Shown here piece by piece: positions 1-7,471 of a stretch of DNA of 14,468 nucleotides; positions within the stretch are counted from its first letter, which is position 1; the number at the start of each line of letters is the position of its first letter. A model generated the notes under the pieces. The model saw only the letters and a list, made by a program, of their open reading frames with translations. It had not been told where the DNA came from and ran no database searches. Source of the DNA: an uncultured Sulfurovum sp. Lineage in GTDB: Bacteria > Campylobacterota > Campylobacteria > Campylobacterales > Sulfurovaceae. The DNA lies in NCBI GenBank assembly GCA_947313765.1, contig CAMZNQ010000116.1:1-14468 (forward strand), read 5' to 3'. The translations under genes and the position numbers were made by a program.

Positions 1-1077
1 TAAATCATCACCATTAATATCTTTTTCATTAAGAATTCTGTTTGCAAGATATAGATATAGAGCAGTCTCTGTACCTGGCCAACATGGAACCCATAAATCA
101 GCCATACCTGCAGAGTTTGACATACGAGGATCCATAACTACAAGCTTCGCACCTTTTTTTCTTGCATCAGCAATTCTACCTGCTGCTTGTTGGAAGTAGT
201 GACCTGCATCAGCAGCATGTGATGATTGTAAGAAAATCAACTTAGCATTTACCCAATCTGGTGAGTTTCTATCATCATTAAACCATTGAATTGTACCCTG
301 TCTTGCACCAGCACTACAGATGTTTGTATGAGAGTCATACCCATCACAACCCAATGAGTGAGGAACACGGTGTCCAAAACCATTCTCATTTGGACGACCA
401 ACATGAAGCATAAAAAGTTTTTTAGACATCTCATCTCCAGTTTTAAGAGTATTGTGAATCTTTGTTCCAATCTCTTTCATCGCATCATCCCATGATGTTC
501 TTACCCATTTACCCTCTCCTCTTTTAGAACCAGGAGCTCTTTTTAAAGGAAATGGTATTCTATCTGGGTCATACATTTGTGACTGAACAGCGTAACCTTT
601 TGCACAGTTACGTCCTCTAGCACCTGCATGAAGAGGATTTCCCATAAATTTTCTAACTTTTAAATCTTTTGGATTTTTAGTCTCTTTATAGATACCAATA
701 TCAACCCAAGCAGTAAGACCACATTGAGCCTCACAGTTAGAACAAGTTGTTGGAACTAACATATATTCAGTAGATTTAATTCCATCTGGGTTCTCTTTAC
801 TTTGAACACCATTTCGACCAACACCACCACGCTTCCAATCATTACCATCAAGCTCTGTAAAAGAGTCCCACTTTGAAAGAGGTGGATAACGCTTAGGTGT
901 TCCATTCTCTAATGGAAGAACATCTAATGTATCCTCTGCCATTAATGGTGTGTCTATTACTGTTGAAAATACACCCTTTGCTACAACAGCACCTGCTACA
1001 GTGTATGTTGCCCCTTTTAGAAATGTTCTTCTACTTTCAAAGAAAGAAGAGTTTTCGTTATTCATTTTCTTAACCAT
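1..1077 (-). CDS. Molybdopterin oxidoreductase catalytic subunit, Psr/Phs/Ttr/Soe-like (3' end outside window)
   Basis: Catalytic subunit of a periplasmic complex iron-sulfur molybdoenzyme; only its first 359 residues lie in the window. Residues 15-21 (SRRTFLK) form a strong twin-arginine motif, followed by a hydrophobic stretch and a likely cleavage site near residue 47, so the folded enzyme is probably exported by Tat. C112, C115 and C119 (C-x2-C-x3-C) plus C158 (in NCAKG) should bind a [4Fe-4S] cluster. C254 in SHTNICSAG is the best candidate molybdenum ligand. The start ATG at 1075-1077 has an AAGGAG Shine-Dalgarno 7 bases upstream and lies 11 bases after the anchor gene, so the three genes form one operon. 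The GKRGEGKW-like stretch is typical of the Psr/Phs/Ttr group. Polysulfide, thiosulfate, tetrathionate or sulfite could be the substrate; the sequence alone does not decide. Confidence in the family is high. Confidence 0.9.
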   Translation of the reverse strand, partial: MVKKMNNENSSFFESRRTFLKGATYTVAGAVVAKGVFSTVIDTPLMAEDTLDVLPLENGTPKRYPPLSKWDSFTELDGNDWKRGGVGRNGVQSKENPDGIKSTEYMLVPTTCSNCEAQCGLTAWVDIGIYKETKNPKDLKVRKFMGNPLHAGARGRNCAKGYAVQSQMYDPDRIPFPLKRAPGSKRGEGKWVRTSWDDAMKEIGTKIHNTLKTGDEMSKKLFMLHVGRPNENGFGHRVPHSLGCDGYDSHTNICSAGARQGTIQWFNDDRNSPDWVNAKLIFLQSSHAADAGHYFQQAAGRIADARKKGAKLVVMDPRMSNSAGMADLWVPCWPGTETALYLYLANRILNEKDINGDDL

Positions 1078-1088
1078 CTATTTTCTCC

Positions 1089-2039
1089 TTAACTTAACGG
1101 TATCATTTGTGGGATTTCAAGCCACGTACTTTTTGCAAGGTAAAGACCAATCAATGTTGTCAATGCTGCAAATTTCATTAAAATCTGATTATATTCACGT
1201 AATGAACCAAAAGCAATAAAGAATGGAATAATATAACCAAGAACCATCGCTGTCCAGAACTGAAGGTTGTAAGAACCACCAGAGTGAATGTATGCCAATG
1301 TAGCCTCTACTTCAGCTGCTTTAAATGAGAAGAAGTACTCTCCCATATACATTAAAAATGAGAATAGAACAGACAACATCAATACTACTGCTAAATCTTT
1401 TTTAGCCTCTTTTGACCATTTTCCTGCAATTAAGATTAGTGATGCAGAACCTACCATAAACGCAGCAAATAACATCTGAATCACTTCAGCAGGTGCAGCC
1501 CAAAGCTCTCTTGCACTAGATTCTGCCATAATAATCGCTGTATACATAGTTACAGGAAGTGCTAGTAATACTACAAATGGGAATATACCCTCATAGAAAC
1601 CACTAATTTTTCTCATAGTTTTCGCAAGAATACAATGTTTACGAACATCTTTAAATTCATCAAAGAATCCAATAAGTGCCATAATTGTAATCAATAGTGT
1701 AAATAGTGAAGCCATCCATGCACCAACAGTAATTGCTGAAGTCCAATGTGGGTATAAGAAGATATTAACCATTCTTAACGGTTGATGTAAGTCTACCAAT
1801 GTAAACAATAAAAATACATTTAATGCAATAAATGAGATAAGAGGCATTAACCATCTAAGATTAGGCATATCCTCTTTTTTATGTTTCATTAGCAGATATG
1901 CACCTACAAGAATAACTCCTGTACCGATACTTTTTGCCCACATGTTAAGTGTAATCATCCAACCCCAGATAATTCCAGGAAGTGCAACGTCAAGTGTAAC
2001 AACTGCTTTTGTTGCTTCTATTGTGCTAACGTGATCCAT
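1089..2039 (-). CDS. NrfD/PsrC-type membrane anchor subunit of molybdoenzyme
   Basis: Integral membrane quinone-interacting subunit that passes electrons between the quinone pool and the Fe-S subunit. The 316 residues hold about eight hydrophobic segments, at roughly 23-51, 60-83, 99-126, 150-175, 188-207, 216-238, 259-276 and 288-308, matching the eight-to-nine helix fold of the NrfD/PsrC family in both number and length. Its ATG shares one base with the stop codon of the upstream Fe-S gene (TAATG at 2037-2041), a sign of translational coupling. The catalytic gene follows 11 bases downstream. No heme-binding motif is seen, so quinone chemistry with the Fe-S subunit is inferred from the family. 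Substrate class of the complex is undecided, as for the catalytic subunit. Confidence 0.88.
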   Translation of the reverse strand: MDHVSTIEATKAVVTLDVALPGIIWGWMITLNMWAKSIGTGVILVGAYLLMKHKKEDMPNLRWLMPLISFIALNVFLLFTLVDLHQPLRMVNIFLYPHWTSAITVGAWMASLFTLLITIMALIGFFDEFKDVRKHCILAKTMRKISGFYEGIFPFVVLLALPVTMYTAIIMAESSARELWAAPAEVIQMLFAAFMVGSASLILIAGKWSKEAKKDLAVVLMLSVLFSFLMYMGEYFFSFKAAEVEATLAYIHSGGSYNLQFWTAMVLGYIIPFFIAFGSLREYNQILMKFAALTTLIGLYLAKSTWLEIPQMIPLS

Positions 2040-2803
2040 TAGTGGTGTCCCCCTTCTTCTTTGTGACCTGTACTAGCATTTGGCATATCTACAAAACTCT
2101 CATTTTTTAAATGGTCATTATGACTTCCAAAAATTGGTGTTAAGAATCTATCTAAAATAGAGTGATGAGGGTCTCCAATAGTATCTAAATGTGTAATGTT
2201 GTTAAACAATCCATAACCTTCAATTCTCTCATGAGCTAAAGGATTAAGTGTCTGATTACCACCACCAACATAATAGTGGTTAGGGTCTGTATGTTTTTCT
2301 GGCTTTCTTACTTGCACATCCCCTTGATGCTCCATGATATATCTTGAAATATGAGAAGTTTCATCTTCAATATCTCCGAAAATATTAGCTTCAACAGGAC
2401 AAGCAACAACACATGCTGGCATCAATCCACCCTCAATTCTATGAGCACAATATGTACACTTATCTGCTGTATTTGACTCTGGGTCCATATAGATAGCTCC
2501 ATAAGGACATGCCATCATACACCCTGCACAACCAATACATCTTGAACTGTCAATATTTACAATACCATTATCTAAGTAATGTAATGCAGATACAGGACAA
2601 ATTCTCTCACATGGTGCACTCTCACAATGGTTACATCTTAATGGTGTAAATGAACGTGAGGTATCAGGGAATGTCCCTATATCTATATATTTTACACGTA
2701 AACGCCATGAGCTTAATGGCACTTCATTTTCAACTTTACAGGCAATCTCACAACCTTTACAACCCATGCAAAGATTAAGATCGACTAAAAAACCTAACTT
2801 CAT
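2039..2803 (-). CDS. Four-cluster ferredoxin-type Fe-S subunit of molybdoenzyme, with His-rich tail
   Basis: Electron-transfer subunit (PsrB/PhsB/TtrB/DmsB type) linking the membrane anchor to the molybdenum subunit. Four cysteine groups are visible: C12-C15-C18-C22; C57-C60-C65-C69P; C89-C92-C95-C99P; and C116-C119-C131-C135P, enough for four [4Fe-4S] clusters. There is no signal peptide, so it probably crosses the membrane with the Tat-tagged catalytic subunit, as in related enzymes. The 254 residues exceed the roughly 190-200 usual for PsrB. The extra C-terminal part, from about residue 140, is histidine-rich (13 His) and ends in GGHH. The start ATG at 2801-2803 has an AGGAGG at 2808-2813. 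It is the first gene of the operon, and the B-C-A gene order is the one known from tetrathionate reductase (ttrBCA) rather than the common psrABC. Confidence 0.9.
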   Translation of the reverse strand: MKLGFLVDLNLCMGCKGCEIACKVENEVPLSSWRLRVKYIDIGTFPDTSRSFTPLRCNHCESAPCERICPVSALHYLDNGIVNIDSSRCIGCAGCMMACPYGAIYMDPESNTADKCTYCAHRIEGGLMPACVVACPVEANIFGDIEDETSHISRYIMEHQGDVQVRKPEKHTDPNHYYVGGGNQTLNPLAHERIEGYGLFNNITHLDTIGDPHHSILDRFLTPIFGSHNDHLKNESFVDMPNASTGHKEEGGHH

Positions 2804-2832
2804 GTTTCCTCCTATCTTTTTTGATAATTATT

Positions 2833-2838
2833 ATTATA
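2833..2838 (-). promoter_or_regulatory. Candidate -10 box for the molybdoenzyme operon
   Basis: TATAAT on the minus strand, 30 bases upstream of the Fe-S subunit start. No good -35 box is seen at 16-18 bases, which is common in Campylobacterota. It is the only clean -10 close to the gene, but the whole region is AT-rich, so it is tentative. Confidence 0.35.
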
Positions 2839-3114
2839 ATTACTAAGCACCTTTAATAACTAAAGATAACTTCAAATAATGGATTGATAATATCATTTTT
2901 TATGAAAAAAATTCATTATTTAATAAGTAATTCTAAATTAATTTTCAATGAGTGCTACTTTATTAACAATTTATTTTAATTAGTTAAAAAACTATTATTT
3001 AGTTTATAAAGAAAATAGATTATCTTTTTCAACACCATAGCCAAAAATATCATACAGTATCAACATGAATCAACGAGAAGTCATTTTTTTAGTCCTTTGG
3101 TAGTTTTTTATAAA

Positions 3115-3158
3115 GTGACTACTAATATTACTACTATTAAACTTAGATGTGACTACTA
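3115..3158. repeat. Direct repeats GTGACTACTA (two copies) with a third ACTACTA
   Basis: GTGACTACTA occurs at 3115-3124 and 3149-3158, and ACTACTA again at 3130-3136 between them. The starts are 34 bases apart. They lie about 280-350 bases upstream of the Fe-S gene and downstream of the tmRNA. They could be regulator-binding repeats or chance in AT-rich DNA. Confidence 0.4.
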
Positions 3159-3248
3159 TATATTAGAGTAACTTAAACAATAAAATAGCTTTAGATTACT
3201 TTTTTTAGGTACTTTGTAGAGGGTTTTAAATGAGGTTAGATTGTTATG

Positions 3249-3621
3249 TGGTGGAGGCGTGGGGAATTGAACCCCAGTCCTAAAATAGCTAGAACCATGA
3301 ATCTACATGTTTAGTCGGCGATGTTTAATCTCATCTTGCTTCGCACAACACCCAAAGCTATACAAGACCAGTCAAGATTCTCACACTGTGGCATGACTTC
3401 CACAGAGCATAGTCATCAGATTGTAATACCCAAAATCTAGCTAAGATGACACTCACTAGCAGGGCAGTCCTCCGATTGCTCGGGGTTAAAACTTACGCTA
3501 CTGCGTAAGCTGGACGGTAATCTGTATTGTTTGCAGTTATGCATTTTGAGCCGTATAACGGAAATGCCCAGTCCGACATGCACATAGCTCCGACTACTCC
3601 AGTCGAAACCAAGTCGCCCCC
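3249..3621 (-). ncRNA. ssrA: Transfer-messenger RNA (tmRNA)
   Basis: One-piece tmRNA that rescues stalled ribosomes together with SmpB and adds a degradation tag. The 5' end reads GGGGGCGACTTGGTTTCGAC, and the 3' end is the T-arm (GGGGTTCAATTCCCC) followed by CGCCTCC and an encoded ACCA. The acceptor ends GGGGGCG and CGCCTCC pair over seven positions, one of them G-U. The mature length is about 373 bases including CCA, within the usual range. The T-arm GGTTCAATTCC and the early TTTCGACTGG box are diagnostic. The tag reading frame lies at 3493-3534. A consensus promoter lies directly upstream, so it is probably transcribed on its own at high level, with some read-through from trpA. Assignment is close to certain; the exact ends rest on the acceptor pairing. 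Confidence 0.97.
3493..3534 (-). other. tmRNA proteolysis-tag reading frame (ANNTDYRPAYAVA)
   Basis: Starting at the GCA resume codon (3532-3534), the frame encodes A-N-N-T-D-Y-R-P-A-Y-A-V-A and ends at TAA (3493-3495). The NN..Y.PAYA pattern matches the tags I recall for Helicobacter and Campylobacter. The C-terminus is AVA where most bacteria have ALAA or AKAA, so it keeps the small hydrophobic end recognised by ClpXP-type proteases. The stop codon is a single TAA. Confidence 0.9.
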
Positions 3622-3627
3622 ATGAAA

Positions 3628-3644
3628 TGTAACAATTTGTTACA
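3628..3644. repeat. Inverted repeat in the pre-tmRNA leader
   Basis: TGTAACAA and TTGTTACA form perfect 8-base arms around a single T. It lies between the predicted transcription start (about 3649) and the mature tmRNA 5' end (3621). It could be a small leader hairpin or a protein-binding palindrome. The downstream CATAACAA after the tmRNA CCA could also pair with the TTGTTA of the leader. Confidence 0.5.
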
Positions 3645-3655
3645 AGGCAAGGAGT

Positions 3656-3684
3656 ATTATATCACTCTTTACCTTTTTTGTCAA
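3656..3684 (-). promoter_or_regulatory. Consensus sigma70 promoter of ssrA
   Basis: On the minus strand TTGACA (3679-3684), a 17-base spacer and TATAAT (3656-3661) give a perfect consensus promoter. Transcription should start near 3649, leaving a leader of about 28 bases that is removed to form the mature tmRNA 5' end at 3621. The TGA stop codon of trpA (3681-3683) lies inside the -35 box. Confidence 0.85.
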
Positions 3685-4421
3685 GAGTTGATTTTATCTT
3701 TAATCTCTTTAGCTAATAGAGAGACTTTTTTAATCTTTTCTGAGTGGTTTAGAGACTCATCCAATAGAACTTTTACAAATGCTGAACCAACAATAACACC
3801 ATCAACACCTTGTGCCTTCTCTTTAGCTGTATTCTCATTAACTCCAAACCCTACATATATGGGAGTATCTGTATACTCTCTTATGTCTGTAATAATTGGT
3901 TGTAAATTTTCACTCTCTCCTGAACCTGTAATTCCTGCATAGGCTACAAGATAGATAAACTTATCTGAATCTTTTACAATCTGCTTAATTCTATCTTTAC
4001 TATCGGTAGGAGCTATGAAATCTATTAGTGATAGATTTGCATCTCTCATCATAGGTTTATATGGTAAAGCCTCTTCTAGTGGTAAATCTGGAATAATAAA
4101 TCCATTAACACCACTATCTTTTGCTTTGTTGATGAAATAATCCACTCCTTTGTGATAGAATGGATTGAAATATCCCATCCATAATGTATCAATATGTGGT
4201 GCAATCTCTTTTGAGGCTTCAAATAGATGCTCTAATCTAAAACCACCTTGTAGTGCTTTAAGATTTGCTTTTTCAATAACTACTCCATCTGCTACAGGGT
4301 CAGAGAAAGGTATGCCCAATTCAAGAGTATCTACTCCTGCCTCTGCTAAAGATAATGAGATGTCAACTGTGAACTCTAACGAAGGGTAACCAGTGGTAAT
4401 ATATGCTACTAATTTTTTCAA
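3681..4421 (-). CDS. trpA: Tryptophan synthase alpha subunit
   Basis: Cytoplasmic TIM-barrel enzyme that cleaves indole-3-glycerol phosphate to indole and glyceraldehyde 3-phosphate and passes the indole to TrpB. The 246 residues carry the signature LELGIPFSDPVADG, with catalytic E34 and D45 (the Glu49/Asp60 pair of the enteric enzyme). The phosphate-binding loops are the GITGSGE region and the GFGVNE/GSAFVK region. The protein is about 20 residues shorter than the enteric enzyme, mainly at the N-terminus. The start is TTG (4419-4421): no in-frame ATG lies between it and the upstream stop, and only a weak AAGAG is available as ribosome binding site. The gene is alone here; trpB is not adjacent. 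Divergent panB begins 84 bases away, and the trpA stop is part of the ssrA promoter. Confidence 0.95.
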   Translation of the reverse strand: MKKLVAYITTGYPSLEFTVDISLSLAEAGVDTLELGIPFSDPVADGVVIEKANLKALQGGFRLEHLFEASKEIAPHIDTLWMGYFNPFYHKGVDYFINKAKDSGVNGFIIPDLPLEEALPYKPMMRDANLSLIDFIAPTDSKDRIKQIVKDSDKFIYLVAYAGITGSGESENLQPIITDIREYTDTPIYVGFGVNENTAKEKAQGVDGVIVGSAFVKVLLDESLNHSEKIKKVSLLAKEIKDKINS

Positions 4422-4439
4422 TATAAACTCTTTTCTAAA

Positions 4440-4455
4440 ATAATAGTGCTATTAT
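4440..4455. promoter_or_regulatory. Palindrome and extended -10 (panB direction) in the trpA/panB divergent region
   Basis: ATAATAG-TG-CTATTAT forms a 7-base-arm palindrome at 4440-4455. Its right half contains TGCTATTAT (4447-4455), an extended -10 box that could serve panB on the plus strand, and overlaps the -10 box of trpA on the minus strand. The two promoters would therefore compete, and a repressor on the palindrome could control both. The panB leader would be about 45 bases. Confidence 0.4.
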
Positions 4456-4479
4456 ACATTTTTTTAATAAAACAGTAAA
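4451..4479 (-). promoter_or_regulatory. trpA promoter
   Basis: On the minus strand TTTACT (4474-4479), a 17-base spacer and TATAAT (4451-4456). The predicted start near 4444 gives a leader of about 22 bases before the TTG start. The leader is too short for a Trp-codon attenuator. Confidence 0.6.
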
Positions 4480-4505
4480 TCAATCCATTATGAGGTAGAG
4501 AGATA

Positions 4506-5318
4506 ATGAGTATTCAGACCAAAAGAGTTGCTAAAAAGGTAACATTAACAACAATTTCTAAGATGAAAGGGGTAGAACCTATAACTATGGTTACTGCCTA
4601 TGATGCCCTATTTGCCAGACTATTTGATGGTGAAGTAGATATGATTTTAGTGGGAGATAGTTTAAATATGAGTTTTTTGGGTAAAGATGACACTCTATCT
4701 GCAACTATGGAACAGATGATTTACCATACTCAAGCTGTCTGTAATGGTGCTTCTTTACCTCTCATTGTTTTAGATATGCCTTTTGGCTCATATACCTCTG
4801 CTGAGTTGGCTCTTAAAAATGCAACAAGAGCATACCAAGAGACAAATGCACAGGCAGTTAAAATAGAGGGTGGAAAAGAGAGAGCAGATATTGTAAAAGC
4901 ATTGACTACTAACTCCATTGCTGTTCTTGGACATATTGGATTAATGCCACAATTTGTACGTTCTGATGGTGGATATAGAGTACGTGGAAGAGATAGAGAA
5001 GATATTGAAAAACTCATAGAAGATGCTAAAGCATTAGAGAAAGCAGGTGCATTTGCTATTGTTGTTGAGGGAGTTAAACCTGAAGCAGGAAAAGCCATTA
5101 CAGAAGCTATCAATATTCCTACCATTGGAATTGGTGCAGGTGTTGAGATGGATGGTCAAGTGTTGGTATGGTCTGATATGTTTGGTTTTTTTGAACCGTT
5201 TAAACCAAAATTTGTAAAACAGTATTTAGATGGAGCTAAATTGATAAAAGAGAACTTAAAGAAATATGGAGATGAGGTTAAAAAAAGAGAGTTTCCAAGT
5301 GATAAATATACATATTAA
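4506..5318 (+). CDS. panB: 3-methyl-2-oxobutanoate hydroxymethyltransferase
   Basis: First committed enzyme of pantothenate (coenzyme A) synthesis: it transfers a hydroxymethyl group from 5,10-methylenetetrahydrofolate to 2-oxoisovalerate, giving ketopantoate. The 270 residues match the family length. Visible family features are MVTAYDALFARLFD near residue 30, the metal/substrate residues D51-S52 (VGDSLN), D90 (VLDMPFGSY) and E121 (KIEGG), the HIGLMPQ block near 143, and the catalytic E188 (VVEGV). The GIGAG motif follows. The ATG is preceded by GAGGTAGAGAG. It is divergent from trpA and 122 bases upstream of ruvB, so cotranscription with ruvB is possible but not shown. A weak hairpin (TGATG...CATCA) lies in the gap before ruvB. 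Assignment is certain; regulation is inferred. Confidence 0.97.
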   Translation: MSIQTKRVAKKVTLTTISKMKGVEPITMVTAYDALFARLFDGEVDMILVGDSLNMSFLGKDDTLSATMEQMIYHTQAVCNGASLPLIVLDMPFGSYTSAELALKNATRAYQETNAQAVKIEGGKERADIVKALTTNSIAVLGHIGLMPQFVRSDGGYRVRGRDREDIEKLIEDAKALEKAGAFAIVVEGVKPEAGKAITEAINIPTIGIGAGVEMDGQVLVWSDMFGFFEPFKPKFVKQYLDGAKLIKENLKKYGDEVKKREFPSDKYTY

Positions 5319-5440
5319 CAAAATCGTCCTATAACATAGAAGATAGTATTATTTCATTAAAAAAATTATAAGTGCTTAATAATATTAATTTAAAATAGTG
5401 ATGATTTTCCATCATTTTGTACTTAATTTCAGAGGTTATT

Positions 5441-6442
5441 GTGGAACGTATTGTTAATATAGAAAAATTTGATAATGAGTATATTGAAGAGGTCTCTCTG
5501 CGTCCCTCTTCTTGGGATGAATATATTGGTCAAGAGCAGATAAAAAAAAACCTAAAAGTATTTATTGAGGCTAGTAGAAAAAGAGAAGAGGCACTTGACC
5601 ATATTCTCTTTTTTGGACCTCCTGGATTAGGGAAAACAACCATTGCAAATCTTATTGCAACTGAAATGAATACTCAAATAAAAACTACATCTGCTCCAAT
5701 GGTAGAAAAATCGGGTGACTTAGCAGCAATTTTAACCAATATTGAAGAGGGAGATATTCTTTTTATTGATGAGATTCATCGAATGTCTCCTGCCATAGAA
5801 GAGATTCTATACTCTGCTATGGAGGATTTTAGGTTAGATATTATTATTGGTTCAGGTCCTGCTGCACAAACAGTAAAGATAGAACTTCCTAGGTTTACAC
5901 TAATTGGTGCTACAACTCGTGCAGGTATGTTATCGCACCCTCTACGTGAACGGTTTGGAATGCACTTTAGAATGCAATTCTACTCTTCTGACGAGTTAAG
6001 TAAAATAGTTGAATTAGCCTCAATTAAACTAAATAAAGTAACCCATAAAGATGCCTCTTATGAGATAGCAAAAAGAAGTCGAGGAACACCACGGTTGGCA
6101 TTAAGGCTATTAAGACGTATTAGAGATTTTGCAGAGGTGGCAAATGAGAAAGAGATTTTACTTAAAACAACAAAATATGGACTTGACCAACTAGGAGTCA
6201 ATGATTTAGGATTTGATGAAGAGGATATTCGTCTCTTAGAGTTTCTCCTATCTGCAAAAGGGAGACCTATGGGATTAAGTACTATTGCTGCTGCACTTAG
6301 CGAAGATGAGGGGACAATAGAAGATGTCTTAGAGCCTTATCTTCTAGCAAATGGATATATAGAGAGAACGGCTAGAGGAAGAGTTGCAACAGAAAAATCC
6401 TATATATATTTTAGATTAAACTTAGAAAATAGAGATAAATGA
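5441..6442 (+). CDS. ruvB: Holliday junction branch-migration ATPase RuvB
   Basis: AAA+ motor that, with RuvA, drives branch migration of Holliday junctions in recombination and repair. With the GTG start at 5441 the protein has 333 residues, the usual length, and begins [10 protein letters not shown], close to the N-termini I recall for Helicobacter and Campylobacter RuvB. GAGG lies 5 bases before this GTG. A TTG at 5417 would add 8 residues without a better ribosome binding site. Walker A is GPPGLGKTT (59-67), Walker B is LFIDEIHR with D110/E111, and sensor 1 lies in the GATTRAG motif. The sensor-2 region ([12 protein letters not shown]) and the C-terminal winged helix (GRPMGL...[18 protein letters not shown]) are also present. 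The stop overlaps the start of the next gene by ATGA. Confidence 0.97.
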   Translation: MERIVNIEKFDNEYIEEVSLRPSSWDEYIGQEQIKKNLKVFIEASRKREEALDHILFFGPPGLGKTTIANLIATEMNTQIKTTSAPMVEKSGDLAAILTNIEEGDILFIDEIHRMSPAIEEILYSAMEDFRLDIIIGSGPAAQTVKIELPRFTLIGATTRAGMLSHPLRERFGMHFRMQFYSSDELSKIVELASIKLNKVTHKDASYEIAKRSRGTPRLALRLLRRIRDFAEVANEKEILLKTTKYGLDQLGVNDLGFDEEDIRLLEFLLSAKGRPMGLSTIAAALSEDEGTIEDVLEPYLLANGYIERTARGRVATEKSYIYFRLNLENRDK

Positions 6443-7470
6443 TGATGAAAAAAAATGAATATATAACATCTATACTATTTGGATTTGCAATTTTAGGTGC
6501 ATATAGCATCTATCAACCATTTCTTCTCTCTTTTATTGTTGCACTACTATTGACTATGGCAACAGCAAATTTACACTACAAATTAAGAGATAAAATCTCA
6601 TCTATCTATATAAGCTCTCTAATATTAAGCTTTTTACTATTGATTATCCTTTTTGTTCCTATATCATATATTGCAACTATTGGGATTCACTATATTGTAA
6701 ATATAGATAAAGAGATTATCACTAAGATTCTATCTAAGATTATAACTCAACTAGATAAGATACCGATGCTTCAGGGTGTAATAGATTATAATATAGAGAG
6801 TGAAAAGATTCTAAGTCTCTTTAGTACACTAAAAGATGCAGGAACAGTTGGTGTTGAATTTGTAAAAAATACTTTTTTTGTAACACTATTTTACTATTTT
6901 ATCAATCTATACTCTGAACAGTTTTTTATACTTCTACAATCACTATTCCCTCTTTCAGATAGAAAAGGAACAAAGATTTTAACAGAGATTTCATCCACTA
7001 TGGAAGTTGTATTTTACTCTATCATAGTTACTGCTATTTTTGAAGGTATACTATTTGGGATTATTAGTAGTTATTACGGATTTAATGGTCTTCTACTTGG
7101 AACAGTTTATGGTTTTGCATCTCTTATTCCAATTATTGGAGGAGCTGTTGTTTGGATTCCAGTATCTCTATATGCTTGGAGCTATTATAATGATAATAGT
7201 GCTATTGTTATTGCACTATACTCTGTTATTGTTATATCTATCATAGCAGATACATTTATTAAACCAATGATTATCAAATATATCAAAGAGGATATTTTAC
7301 GCAGTTCAATAAAAATCAATGAGTTGCTTATCTTTTTTTCCATTTTAGCAGGGATGAGTTCTTATGGTTTTTGGGGAATGATTTTAGGTCCAGCAATTAC
7401 AGCTTTTTTAATTGCAATTACTAGACTATATATTGATTTATCTACAAAAGAGAGTACTAGATACTCTTAA
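6439..7470 (+). CDS. AI-2E transporter family (PerM/UPF0118) membrane protein
   Basis: Polytopic inner-membrane protein of the family named after the E. coli AI-2 exporter TqsA; other members act as ion antiporters or have unknown cargo. The 343 residues match the family. Hydrophobic segments lie near 11-45 (two), 57-80, 140-168, 190-212, 214-248 (two), 253-275 and 295-330. Family signatures are [14 protein letters not shown] (about 228-241) and, near the C-terminus, the [11 protein letters not shown]...GFWGMILGP block (about 295-318). A soluble stretch (about 85-135) separates the N-terminal helices from the rest, as is usual. The start overlaps the ruvB stop (ATGA), so the two are translationally coupled. 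Three successive ATG codons leave the exact start open by one or two residues. Ruv genes next to this family occur elsewhere, but no functional link is known to me. Confidence 0.88.
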   Translation: MMMKKNEYITSILFGFAILGAYSIYQPFLLSFIVALLLTMATANLHYKLRDKISSIYISSLILSFLLLIILFVPISYIATIGIHYIVNIDKEIITKILSKIITQLDKIPMLQGVIDYNIESEKILSLFSTLKDAGTVGVEFVKNTFFVTLFYYFINLYSEQFFILLQSLFPLSDRKGTKILTEISSTMEVVFYSIIVTAIFEGILFGIISSYYGFNGLLLGTVYGFASLIPIIGGAVVWIPVSLYAWSYYNDNSAIVIALYSVIVISIIADTFIKPMIIKYIKEDILRSSIKINELLIFFSILAGMSSYGFWGMILGPAITAFLIAITRLYIDLSTKESTRYS

Positions 7471-7471
7471 G

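Larger units (their letters stand above)
2804..3248. other. Non-coding region between the molybdoenzyme operon and tmRNA
   Basis: These 445 bases contain no ORF of convincing length. The left part (2804-3000) is very AT-rich and should carry the operon promoter. The middle (about 3028-3090) is less AT-rich and holds short conserved-looking words, such as ATCAAC repeated with a 10-base period at 3069-3085. Only 20-25 codon ORFs without ribosome binding sites can be drawn there. The right part carries ACTACTA repeats. I see no clear rho-independent terminator for the tmRNA, which is transcribed into this region. Confidence 0.6.

Noticed and set aside
950..1219. Plus-strand 89-codon ORF across the catalytic/anchor gene junction
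   Set aside because: It is a shadow of the two real minus-strand genes, which have matching motifs and Shine-Dalgarno sequences.
2884..2895. FNR-like TTGAT...ATCA site upstream of the molybdoenzyme operon
   Set aside because: The spacer is three bases rather than four and the right half is incomplete; chance is likely in AT-rich DNA.
3010..3085. Short ORFs such as MLILYDIFGYGVEKDNLFSL on the minus strand, as a possible pseudogene remnant
   Set aside because: Only 20-25 codons, no ribosome binding site and no recognisable family.
3622..3942. Plus-strand 106-codon ORF starting at the tmRNA 5' end
   Set aside because: It overlaps trpA in antisense and starts in the ssrA leader; no family resemblance.
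4730..5125. Minus-strand 131-codon ORF inside panB
   Set aside because: Antisense shadow of a certain gene; no ribosome binding site or recognisable motif.
5394..5419. TGATG-loop-CATCA hairpin before ruvB as a panB terminator
   Set aside because: Five-base stem and only four T residues; too weak to call.
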